From contig SFNH01000006.1 in the NCBI GenBank assembly GCA_004554205.1, positions 1-45,086 of the forward strand: a stretch of DNA of 45,086 nt. The letters run 5' to 3'. This DNA comes from Clostridium sp. Its GTDB lineage: Bacteria; Bacillota; Clostridia; Lachnospirales; Lachnospiraceae. A program made the position numbers and the translations under genes. Below are positions 8,039 through 16,128 of this stretch, one piece after another. The notes beneath the pieces were generated by a model that made no database searches, was not told the DNA's origin, and saw only the letters and a list, made by a program, of their open reading frames with translations. Numbering within the stretch: the stretch's first letter is position 1; each line of letters begins with the position of its first letter.

Positions 8039-9958
8039 TCACTCTGATTCGCCGTTGATATAAATGATTTTCCCGGTCTGCCGGAAGCGGTAGCCCCCCA
8101 TTTCCTCCACCCGCTTCCGGAATGCTTCGGAGCAGAGGATGTCCAGAAAATTCTTTACGATTGGGAGCTCCAGATACTTTACCGGGATCGCAAAATCGTA
8201 TTCCTCCGGGCCGATCGGAATGAAATCAAGATCCATTGCCCGGGCGGCCGACTCGATCCCCATCCCGGCGTCCGCCCCGTCGCTTCCCACCATCGCGGCG
8301 ACGGCCATGTGTGTCGCCGCCTCCCGATCATACCCTACGATCTGCTCGGGGAGGATTCCTTCCTTTTTTAAAAGGTAATCAAATAGCACCCTGGTCCCCG
8401 CCCCGCGCTGACGGTTGACATAGCGGCAGCGGGTCAGGTCTCGGATCGACTTTATCTGAAGCGGATTCCCCTTTTTCACGAGGATGCCCTGAATCCGGTC
8501 CGCGCCCTTTACCAGCGCGATCGGCTCCCGGAAGATTTTTTCTAACGCGGACACATTGTAGATCCCCGTCTCCTCATCGAGCAGATGCGTCGGAGCCAGG
8601 TGCGCCTCTCCCCGTTTCAACGCCATCAGCCCGCCCATGCTTCCCACATGCGCGCTCGAGAGATAGGTCCCGGGATGGCGTTCGGAAAGCATATCGGATA
8701 AGACGTCAAGTATCATATCATGGCTTCCGGTCGCTACGACCGTATTTCGGATCTCCTCCATCGTCCGGTAGAGCTCAACCTCGATCTTCTCTCCGGCCTC
8801 ATAGCCCTCCCGGTCCTGGTCGATCACGCAGAAGCCGTCCGCGCGAACCAGGCTCATGGCGGCTCCGCCTCCGCGGGAGAGCGGGGATACCACGAGCTTG
8901 TCTCCGACCTGCCCAGCCTTGACGCGGATATACTCTTTATACTTTAAGGAGGAGAGCACACGGCGCGACAAAAATGCCTCCGCCTTTGTCCGCGAATCCT
9001 CCGTCTCACCGGTCAGCTTCTTTAATACAGGGATCACAAAATTCTCAAAATTTACATAGGCCGCCACCGGGTATCCCGGCAGACCGATCACCGGCGTACT
9101 GCCGATGCGCGCCAAAATCACGGGCTTGCCCGGCTTGACCGACACCCCATGCACATAGACCTCGCCCAGCTCCCGGAGAATATGCACCGTGTAGTCCTCC
9201 GTCCCGGCGCTCGAGCCGGCATTTACGATCACCATATCGTATACGCCTGCCGCGTCCCTGATCGCCTTTTTTAACAGCTCATAATCATCCGGGATTGGCG
9301 CAAAGCGGTGCGCGATCCCGCCGTTTTCTGTTACCAGCCCTTCAAACACGCGGCTGTTTGTCTCGATGATATCCCCGTCCTTCGGCTGCTGCGTCGGCTC
9401 AATGATCTCAGTTCCGGTTGGGAAGATCGCGACGTGCGGCTTCTTCACGACCTCGATCTCAAGGATGCCGCCCGCTAAAAGCACGCCGATATCGACCGGG
9501 CGAATCTTATGCCTGCCGGGGAGCAGCATCTCACCTGCCACGATGTCCTCCCCGATGTCCCTGATATGCTGCCAATGAGCCGCCGGCGCTGTGATCACAA
9601 CCGTTCCGTCCTCATCCTCCGACAGATCCTCCGCCATGATCACGGCATCATACGGGGGATGAATCGGATCTCCCGTGTCCACGACCGCGAAGTCCTCCCC
9701 GGGTCGAAGCCTTCCCGGATTCTGTTCGTCCGCCCCCACCGTGTGGGAGGAGACGACGGCGATTCCATCCATCGCGGCGGCATTGTACATGGGAGAGCAG
9801 TACCTGGCATACACAGCATGCCTTGTTGTGCGGTGAAGGCTCTCCGTGACCGGTATCGTCTCATACTCGGGCGTCAGAAATGATGATAATTTTTCGTCAT
9901 AAATCCGTTTTGCCTCATCGACAGGCGTATTTTTTAAATATAGATTTCGCTGTTTCAT
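8039..9958 (-). CDS. MoeA-type molybdopterin protein fused to a periplasmic-binding-like domain
   Basis: This is a 639-residue protein. Residues 1 to about 400 are a MoeA fold, which inserts molybdate (or tungstate) into adenylated molybdopterin. Visible motifs are AAMDGIAV, GTEIIEP, NAGSSAGTEDYT and GLPGYPVAAYV. The C-terminal 220 residues (from about GSHDMILDVLSDML, through GSMGGLMALKRGEAHLA) match the substrate-binding-protein-like domain often joined to clostridial MoeA or ModE-like proteins. That domain may sense or deliver an oxyanion or cofactor. A GTG at 10000 is possible, but the ATG at 9958 has GGAAAGGG at good distance and avoids starting inside a dispersed repeat. It follows a second MoeA gene, so the cell has two variants, perhaps for different metals or enzymes. 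Confidence 0.9.
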   Translation of the reverse strand: MKQRNLYLKNTPVDEAKRIYDEKLSSFLTPEYETIPVTESLHRTTRHAVYARYCSPMYNAAAMDGIAVVSSHTVGADEQNPGRLRPGEDFAVVDTGDPIHPPYDAVIMAEDLSEDEDGTVVITAPAAHWQHIRDIGEDIVAGEMLLPGRHKIRPVDIGVLLAGGILEIEVVKKPHVAIFPTGTEIIEPTQQPKDGDIIETNSRVFEGLVTENGGIAHRFAPIPDDYELLKKAIRDAAGVYDMVIVNAGSSAGTEDYTVHILRELGEVYVHGVSVKPGKPVILARIGSTPVIGLPGYPVAAYVNFENFVIPVLKKLTGETEDSRTKAEAFLSRRVLSSLKYKEYIRVKAGQVGDKLVVSPLSRGGGAAMSLVRADGFCVIDQDREGYEAGEKIEVELYRTMEEIRNTVVATGSHDMILDVLSDMLSERHPGTYLSSAHVGSMGGLMALKRGEAHLAPTHLLDEETGIYNVSALEKIFREPIALVKGADRIQGILVKKGNPLQIKSIRDLTRCRYVNRQRGAGTRVLFDYLLKKEGILPEQIVGYDREAATHMAVAAMVGSDGADAGMGIESAARAMDLDFIPIGPEEYDFAIPVKYLELPIVKNFLDILCSEAFRKRVEEMGGYRFRQTGKIIYINGESE

Positions 9959-9979
9959 TCCAAGTCCCTTTCCGTTGTT

Positions 9980-10006
9980 GTAACTGTTCAGTACCCTCAC
10001 AGTTAC
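9980..10006. repeat. Dispersed inverted repeat, GTAACTG...CAGTTAC
   Basis: This 27-bp imperfect palindrome begins GTAACTGTTCAGTA and ends CACAGTTAC. The arms GTAACTG and CAGTTAC are exact complements. It lies between the two moeA genes. Near-identical copies are at 31700-31726 and 32792-32818. Confidence 0.7.
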
Positions 10007-10027
10007 CCGCTGTTTTCGCTGTCAGGC

Positions 10028-11269
10028 TTAAGTTCTCGCCGCAAAGCGGTAGACCGCAACCTGTTCTCCCTTTGCAACTCCCTCGTTTGCCCGCTCCAGA
10101 ATGATGTAACCGTCCGCACGGCACATGGGCGAGATCAGCCCGGATTTCCCGAGGATGGGTCTTGCATAAAGCGCACCGTTTTCGCGAAAGAGCTCCACAG
10201 GCTGAAAGCTCGTCCTTCCCGGCATATTTGCCAGGTTCGTCGTGATGGCCGCATAGACAGGCACAGGCTCCGCAATCCCCATTCTCTCCCGCAGATACCA
10301 GCCGATCGTCTGCTCCATAATCATGAGGGCGGCTGACGGATGACCCGGGAGTCCCGCGAGGATCGTCCCCGTTTCATCATCCGTCGCCAGGATCGTCGGC
10401 TTCCCGGGTCTCACGGCAAGACCGTGAACAAAGACGCCGGGGCTTGCCAGTTCCTCAAAGATTTTGCTGGTCATATCCTTTTTCCCCTTGGAGCTCCCCC
10501 CGGAGGTAAGCACGATATCCGCCCTGCCCATAGCGTCCTTAACCGCCTCCCGGATTTCGTCGTATCGGTCCGGAAGGGAACCCACCTTTACGATCTCCAT
10601 CCCCATTTCCATACCTGCCGCCATAAGCGTATAGGAATTGATGTCGTATACCTGCCCCGGCAGAACGCTCTGTCCGGGCGGAATGAGCTCATCACCCGTG
10701 GAGAATATGACCGCGCGCACAGGGCAGAAAACCTCCACCTGCTCCACTCCCGCTCCGGCGAGCACGCCGAGCTGCGGAGCTGAAAGCCTGCTCCCGCGTT
10801 CCAGAAGGATTGCGTCTTTTTTCACATCCTCCCCTTTTCGGATCACATTCTGCCCCGGCGCAACGGTCCCATAGACAGCGGTTGTTGCCTCGTCGAGAAG
10901 CTCCGTCTGCTCTACCATGACGACCGCGTTCGCGCCGTCGGGAAGCATACCGCCCGTCGGGACATAGCTGCACTGTCCGCGCGCGATCTTCTTCTCGGGA
11001 CTTTTCCCCATCACAATTTCCTCAACCACATTCAGAAAGGCCGGTATGCTCTCTGTCGCGCCGTGCGTATCCTCGGCGAACACGGCGTAGCCGTCTACCG
11101 TGGAGCGCGAAAAGGAAGGGACGTCCTCCCCGGATCTCACCGCTGCCGCCAGGACGCGCCCACAGGCGTCGCGGACAGAGATCCTCTCTGTTTTCAGAAC
11201 AAAATCACGGCTCCTGTCCATCAGCATTTCTCTTGCCTTTTCCAGTGAAGCTACATGTAAAAGTTCCAT
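10028..11269 (-). CDS. moeA: Molybdopterin molybdotransferase MoeA
   Basis: This 413-residue MoeA is of the usual length for the family. It joins molybdate to molybdopterin-AMP to finish molybdenum cofactor. Family marks are SRSTVDGYAV near residue 55, VPTGGMLPDGANAVV near 110, STGDELIPPG near 190, TSGGSSKGKKD near 255 and GLPGHPSAAL near 310. A C-terminal beta-barrel domain follows. The start has GGGAGG seven bases upstream. It lies between selB (45 bp away) and the MoeA-PBP fusion gene, in the same direction, which suits supply of cofactor to the selenocysteine formate dehydrogenase downstream. The reaction metal could be tungsten instead of molybdenum; the sequence does not decide. Confidence 0.93.
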   Translation of the reverse strand: MELLHVASLEKAREMLMDRSRDFVLKTERISVRDACGRVLAAAVRSGEDVPSFSRSTVDGYAVFAEDTHGATESIPAFLNVVEEIVMGKSPEKKIARGQCSYVPTGGMLPDGANAVVMVEQTELLDEATTAVYGTVAPGQNVIRKGEDVKKDAILLERGSRLSAPQLGVLAGAGVEQVEVFCPVRAVIFSTGDELIPPGQSVLPGQVYDINSYTLMAAGMEMGMEIVKVGSLPDRYDEIREAVKDAMGRADIVLTSGGSSKGKKDMTSKIFEELASPGVFVHGLAVRPGKPTILATDDETGTILAGLPGHPSAALMIMEQTIGWYLRERMGIAEPVPVYAAITTNLANMPGRTSFQPVELFRENGALYARPILGKSGLISPMCRADGYIILERANEGVAKGEQVAVYRFAART

Positions 11270-11314
11270 CCATACCTCCCAGGTTTACATAACAATGCGA
11301 GCGTTCCTTTTTCC

Positions 11315-13231
11315 CTATGACAGCTCTGCGCCGGCTCCGGTAAAAATCCGGATATCACCGTCTTTTTTCGTGATTCCCTGCCGGTCAAAGGCGTCGAGAA
11401 GCACCAGCGCGATCTTTCTCGAAGTATTTAAAAGATCGCGGTAATCCCCCAGGACGATCCCCTTTTTGTCCCGGTAAAGCTCTTCCGCCTTATGAACCGC
11501 CGAGCAGTACCATTCTCTGTGTATCAGATAATGCTCATCCAGCCGTATCAGCGTGCCGTCCTTTAAAAGCCTCGTCAGGACGACCTTGAAGCGCCTGCTT
11601 CCCTCATACAGGGAGAGCACCTGCTCCATTGTCGGCAGGTTAAAAGCGGCATCCTGATACAGCTTCACAAGCTCCGCCCGGAGCTCATCATCGTCCTCCT
11701 GGCGCTGCACTTTAAAACCATACAGGCTCACAAAGCTGTCCTGGATCTTTAATAACTTACTGTCCTCCCACAGCTTAAGCAGTGCGTCCGCGTCCTTCTC
11801 TCTCCCTGTCCCGAGAAGCTTTAGGCGAAACTCCTGCAAGGGGATTCCCTCTCTGGAGGGGTCCTCCCTGTGGAAGCTGCGGAGCATATTCAGGGCTGAC
11901 TCCCGGTATTCCTCCTCCTTTTCCTTTACGAGATAGACCTCCCCGTTAAGCTCCAGGATCCTGCCCTCCGAAATGAGCTTATTCCGGTCATTCTTTACCG
12001 TCTGGCGGTTTAATTCTCCTCTGCGCACCAGCTCATCCAGTGTACAGAATTTATGGCTGCTCTCAAAAACCGCCTGATAGAGCTTCTCCTTGTCTGTGCC
12101 CTTCTCCTTTATCTCCATACCGTGCCATACCGCTTCCTGGTTCCGCCTCTTTTTCCCCGGAACCGCGTCCAGGATCACGCCGCCGCCGATCGTCACGAGC
12201 GGCGAGTAAAAGCGGATCACAAACCGGTCGCCCTTTTTTGCCGACGTAAGCTCCGTCAGCCTAAGCTGAGCATAGCAGGACTGTCCTGGCTCGAGAATGT
12301 CCCGATCCATCAAGACCACCTTCGCCAGAAGCTCGGCAGAGCCATGATAGAGATGGACACGGCTGTTATTCTTCACAGAATAGGCGCTGTCGCCTAAAAG
12401 GTCGAGGCGGACATCCAAAAGCATCGTAGGAATCAGGCTCCCTACCGGCGCCAGAACATAGCCGCGGCGGATAGCCTCCTTCGGTATTCCGGCGAGATTG
12501 ACCGCGGCCCTCTGTCCCGCATACGCGTATTCGGCAGGTTGGGAATGCACCTGTATCCCGCGTATCTTTACAGGTATCTCATCCGGATACAGCATACACT
12601 CCTTTGCGGGGTCAATACGGCCCTCGATCACGGTTCCCGTAACGACTGTGCCGAAGCCGGGCAGGGTGAACGCCCGATCGACCGGAAGGCGGAACGCTTT
12701 TTTCTCGTCCTTCTCCTCCAGCTTTAAAAGCTGCTCGTCCAGGCATTCCTTAAGCTCCTCGATCCCCTCACCCGTGTGCGAGGAGACCTTGAGGATCGGG
12801 GCATCTTCGAGGAAGGTGCCCTTCATCTCCTCCCGTATATCCTCCTCCACAAGGCTTAGGAACTCTTCGTCTACAAGATCGGTCTTTGTGATCACGACCA
12901 TGCCGCGCTTCATATCAAGCATTGTCAGGATGTCCATGTGCTCCCTCGTCTGGGGCATCACTCCCTCGTCAGCAGCCACCACCAGCATGACAAAATCGAT
13001 TCCCCCGGCTCCGGCAAGCATATTTTTAATGAAGCGCTCATGACCGGGAACATCTACGATCCCTACCTTTTGAAAATGCGGAAGATCAATGTTCGCAAAG
13101 CCCAGGTCAATCGTGATCCCTCTCTTTTTTTCTTCCTTTAACCGGTCTGTGTCTATTCCGGTAAGGGCCTTGATCAGACAGGTTTTTCCGTGGTCTACAT
13201 GCCCTGCCGTGCCGATAATAAAATGTCTCAT
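11315..13231 (-). CDS. selB: Selenocysteine-specific elongation factor SelB
   Basis: This 638-residue GTPase brings selenocysteinyl-tRNA to UGA codons marked by a SECIS hairpin. G-motifs are visible: GHVDHGKT (10-17), RGIT (37-40), DVPGH (60-64) and TKTD (115-118). EF-Tu-like beta-barrels follow, and the C-terminal 250 residues are winged-helix repeats that bind the mRNA hairpin. The true start is the ATG at 13231 (MRHFIIGTAGHVDHGK, GGAGG upstream), not the longer frame. It overlaps the selA stop by 4 bp (ATGA), so the two are translationally coupled. Its evident client in this window is fdhA. Confidence 0.97.
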   Translation of the reverse strand: MRHFIIGTAGHVDHGKTCLIKALTGIDTDRLKEEKKRGITIDLGFANIDLPHFQKVGIVDVPGHERFIKNMLAGAGGIDFVMLVVAADEGVMPQTREHMDILTMLDMKRGMVVITKTDLVDEEFLSLVEEDIREEMKGTFLEDAPILKVSSHTGEGIEELKECLDEQLLKLEEKDEKKAFRLPVDRAFTLPGFGTVVTGTVIEGRIDPAKECMLYPDEIPVKIRGIQVHSQPAEYAYAGQRAAVNLAGIPKEAIRRGYVLAPVGSLIPTMLLDVRLDLLGDSAYSVKNNSRVHLYHGSAELLAKVVLMDRDILEPGQSCYAQLRLTELTSAKKGDRFVIRFYSPLVTIGGGVILDAVPGKKRRNQEAVWHGMEIKEKGTDKEKLYQAVFESSHKFCTLDELVRRGELNRQTVKNDRNKLISEGRILELNGEVYLVKEKEEEYRESALNMLRSFHREDPSREGIPLQEFRLKLLGTGREKDADALLKLWEDSKLLKIQDSFVSLYGFKVQRQEDDDELRAELVKLYQDAAFNLPTMEQVLSLYEGSRRFKVVLTRLLKDGTLIRLDEHYLIHREWYCSAVHKAEELYRDKKGIVLGDYRDLLNTSRKIALVLLDAFDRQGITKKDGDIRIFTGAGAELS

Positions 13232-14637
13232 GTATCCTCCCTCTCTGACCGTAATTCCTCGCCCAGAAGGCAAAAGCCCTCCTCCACCGCTCTCAGCTCG
13301 TCCTCCTGAATCGTTCTTACGTCAAGGAGAACCTGATCGCTGCGGATCCGCGCCACGATCGGGTGAGGCAGCATCCTCAGCCGGTATTCCAGCTCGTCTG
13401 CCGAGAGCCCCTCGCAGCTTACGGCAACACATCGGGTCGGGAACAGGATTCCCGGTATCGAGCCGCCGCCTGCCGGTGCCGCTTCCTCCGTCTCACAGAC
13501 GGCAAAGCCCGGTATCCGCGAGAGATATCCGCACAGCGTTTCACTCTTTCCACGCAGTTCTTCTGAATCCATACTCAGCATGCGCAGAGTCGGGATCGTC
13601 TCCCAGGCATTCCCCTCCGCATACTGCCTGAGCGTGGCCTCCAAGGCCGCCAACGTCATCTTGTCCACCCGGAGAGCGCGCGTCAGGGGATTTTTTTTCA
13701 TCGCGTCAATAAACAGTTTCTTTCCGACTATGATTCCTGTCTGGGGGCCACCGAGCAGCTTGTCGCCGCTGAAACAGACCACATCCGCCCCGGCCCTTAA
13801 GGCCTCCGCGGCATTCGGCTCCTCCACCCCCGCCAGGCGCTTCATGGAGACCAGGGAACCGCTCCCCATATCAAAAACCACCGGAAGCTCCGCCTTTTTT
13901 GCGATCCCGGAGATTTCCTCAAGCGAGACATCCTCCGAAAAACCGGTTATTTTAAAATTGCTTGTGTGAACCTTAAGCAGCAACGCGGTATCTTCTCCGA
14001 TCGCGCGCTCATAATCAGACGGATGGGTCTTATTTGTGGTGCCGACCTCAGCCAGATGGCAGCCGCTCATCTCCATGATCTCCGGGATGCGGAAGGATCC
14101 GCCGATCTCTATCAGCTCCCCTCGTGAGATCACGACCGATCTCCCCTTTGCCATCGTATTTAAAACCAGCATCACCGCGGCGGCGTTATTATTCACCACA
14201 AGAGCCGACTCACACCCGCACAGCTTCCTTAAGAGCGGTTCGACATGATCATAACGGCTCCCCCTTTTTCCCTCTTTAATCCGGTACTCCAGCGTGGAAT
14301 ACGCGCGCGCCGCCTCCATGGCGGCTTTTGCCGCCTCCTCGCTTAAAACGCTTCTTCCGAGATTTGTGTGCAGCGTGATCCCCGTCGCGTTGATGACAGG
14401 CCTTAAGCTTCTCTGCTCCCGAAGGTGGAACTCCGCGAGAATCCCGGCGGCGAGCTCATCCTCATCCGGGAGTGACTGCACCTCCCCCGAAAGGATTGCC
14501 CTGCGCAGTTCTTCCAGGACCGATCGAACCGCGTCCGTAAGCACAGGAACCCGGCGTTCTTCTACCGGTTCCCTCCTTCTCATCATATCCACGGCCGCAT
14601 CCACCTTCGGAAGATTTCTAAGCAATTTCTGAATCAT
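13228..14637 (-). CDS. selA: L-seryl-tRNA(Sec) selenium transferase SelA
   Basis: This 469-residue PLP enzyme turns seryl-tRNA(Sec) into selenocysteinyl-tRNA(Sec) using selenophosphate. The N-terminal LPKVD motif, the RPVINATGITLHTNLGR signature (79-95) and the PLP lysine K293 in FSGDKLLGGPQTG are all present, and the length matches bacterial SelA. It is followed by selB with an ATGA overlap. Its promoter is not obvious: only about 27 bases separate the start from a terminator-like hairpin that ends the preceding membrane operon. Read-through from that operon may therefore drive selAB. The tRNA gene selC was not found in the window. Confidence 0.97.
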   Translation of the reverse strand: MIQKLLRNLPKVDAAVDMMRRREPVEERRVPVLTDAVRSVLEELRRAILSGEVQSLPDEDELAAGILAEFHLREQRSLRPVINATGITLHTNLGRSVLSEEAAKAAMEAARAYSTLEYRIKEGKRGSRYDHVEPLLRKLCGCESALVVNNNAAAVMLVLNTMAKGRSVVISRGELIEIGGSFRIPEIMEMSGCHLAEVGTTNKTHPSDYERAIGEDTALLLKVHTSNFKITGFSEDVSLEEISGIAKKAELPVVFDMGSGSLVSMKRLAGVEEPNAAEALRAGADVVCFSGDKLLGGPQTGIIVGKKLFIDAMKKNPLTRALRVDKMTLAALEATLRQYAEGNAWETIPTLRMLSMDSEELRGKSETLCGYLSRIPGFAVCETEEAAPAGGGSIPGILFPTRCVAVSCEGLSADELEYRLRMLPHPIVARIRSDQVLLDVRTIQEDELRAVEEGFCLLGEELRSEREDT

Positions 14638-14663
14638 ATAATCCCTCTCTGTCCATAAATCGG

Positions 14664-14701
14664 AAAAACGGTGCCCTCAATTTTACTCGACGAACACCGT
14701 T
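14664..14701 (-). terminator. Possible terminator or attenuator between the Mrp-like operon and selA
   Basis: On the minus strand, AACGGTG (14701-14695) pairs with CACCGTT (14673-14667), with a 21-base loop and a run of five T ending the stem. The loop is long, so it may be leaky. It lies 44 bp after the DUF1576 stop. Confidence 0.5.
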
Positions 14702-14745
14702 CCTCCCTTTCAGGTCATCCTATATTTACCCAGGGCCGTTATTCC

Positions 14746-16110
14746 TTAAACGGACTCCTCCCTCGGCTTTCTGTAGCACTCAAGCACCGGAATCAGCAGG
14801 AATGCCACAACGCCGGCGGTAAAGCCGCCGTTATACAGGCAGAAGCCGCCGTGCCAGAGCGGTACGCTCATGACAAGCGTCGCGTGCATCGCGCCTGCGA
14901 TCACACCGCCCCAGAAGCCGAAGCGTCCGCTGACCGGAGCCAGACCGCTGGCGAAGCACATGCCTACAAGGATCGCCTGCGTCGTGAGCGTCCAGTTCTG
15001 CTGCGGCACAACGCCGAAGTAGTACATGAAGAACGGAAGCAGCGATGCGACCGCGTATCCGACAGCGATCGGGAAAACGGTGCGCGGCTGAGCTCCCTGC
15101 GCGCAGAACGCATACATACACATGATCGCGCCCATCGTCGCGCCGGTAAACTTCGCGGTGGTGAATACAATGTTGCCGTCAACTACCGTCATGCCGTGTA
15201 TGATATTGTAGTAGAGCATGATGAAGAGACCATACACGCCCATGTTGATCAGCGTCACGGGCATGCCGAAGGTCGATGTATAGTCCGTCTTGTAGCTGTC
15301 GCTCACCCACAGCTTTTTGTAATCCTTGAGGCTGTTTTTGTCCATCAGATACCCGGCGAGGATGCACAGGCCGAATACGATCAGGAAAAATACATTGACA
15401 AACAGCTTCGCTCCGTCGCCCAACTCGGTGTTGGTCGGAACCTCCACTCCCGGCGACTTAAACAGGATGCAGAACATCAAAAACGCAAGGAATCCGGCTG
15501 CCGGGCCGGCGCTGTATAAGTCGTAGCCCTTGTGGAAATTCGGAGCAGCCGCGCACAGCGGCGGGATCATAAGACCCACTGCGATGCCGAAGATGATCGC
15601 GAGGATCAGCCCCGTGACGCTAAAGCCCGTGGTCTCCAGGTGCGGATAGCGGAACAGAAGCTCACTCGCAAACGGAGCCAACGCAGTAGCGAACATCGCC
15701 TGGTTTGCCACGCTCCCGAAGGGAACCTTTTTCACTCTGGAATACACCCACACGCCGAAGAAGAACGGCCATATATTCACAAAGTTCATACCGAAGGTGC
15801 AGAACCCTACATTCAGCCAGTAGGCAGCCACAGTAAGACCGGTACATTTTGCCTTCGTGAAATACAGAAGGCCGCAGCACGCGAGTCCGACCAGACCGGT
15901 ATTTAAGAATGCTCCTCCCAGGCCGCCCAGGACAAAGTAGTCCTTGGTAAACTGCGACGGGTTGACGCAGATCCTGATAAAGCCCGGGATCAGATCCCCG
16001 ATGTTGCCCGCACAAAGCGCGGCGATGATAAATGCGATTGAAAATCCAAAAAGGACTTTCAGGATTGTACGGCTGTTTTCCTGAGCCGTATCTTTTGTTG
16101 CTTCTGCCAT
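14746..16110 (-). CDS. DUF1576 polytopic membrane protein
   Basis: This 454-residue protein has about a dozen hydrophobic segments. It resembles the uncharacterised DUF1576 family, whose members carry two related halves; here the GGLGGAFLNTGLVGL motif near residue 63 is echoed by the GGFTAGVVAFLLIPV region near 430. No catalytic motif is visible, and the function is unknown. It is the last gene of the Mrp/Mbh-like operon, 18 bp after the long NuoL-like gene, and precedes selA. A channel or carrier for a small molecule, such as formate, would fit the setting, but that is only a guess from context. The start has a clear AAAAAGGGGGAATTAAAAA leader. Confidence 0.75.
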   Translation of the reverse strand: MAEATKDTAQENSRTILKVLFGFSIAFIIAALCAGNIGDLIPGFIRICVNPSQFTKDYFVLGGLGGAFLNTGLVGLACCGLLYFTKAKCTGLTVAAYWLNVGFCTFGMNFVNIWPFFFGVWVYSRVKKVPFGSVANQAMFATALAPFASELLFRYPHLETTGFSVTGLILAIIFGIAVGLMIPPLCAAAPNFHKGYDLYSAGPAAGFLAFLMFCILFKSPGVEVPTNTELGDGAKLFVNVFFLIVFGLCILAGYLMDKNSLKDYKKLWVSDSYKTDYTSTFGMPVTLINMGVYGLFIMLYYNIIHGMTVVDGNIVFTTAKFTGATMGAIMCMYAFCAQGAQPRTVFPIAVGYAVASLLPFFMYYFGVVPQQNWTLTTQAILVGMCFASGLAPVSGRFGFWGGVIAGAMHATLVMSVPLWHGGFCLYNGGFTAGVVAFLLIPVLECYRKPREESV

Positions 16111-16128
16111 TTTTTAATTCCCCCTTTT

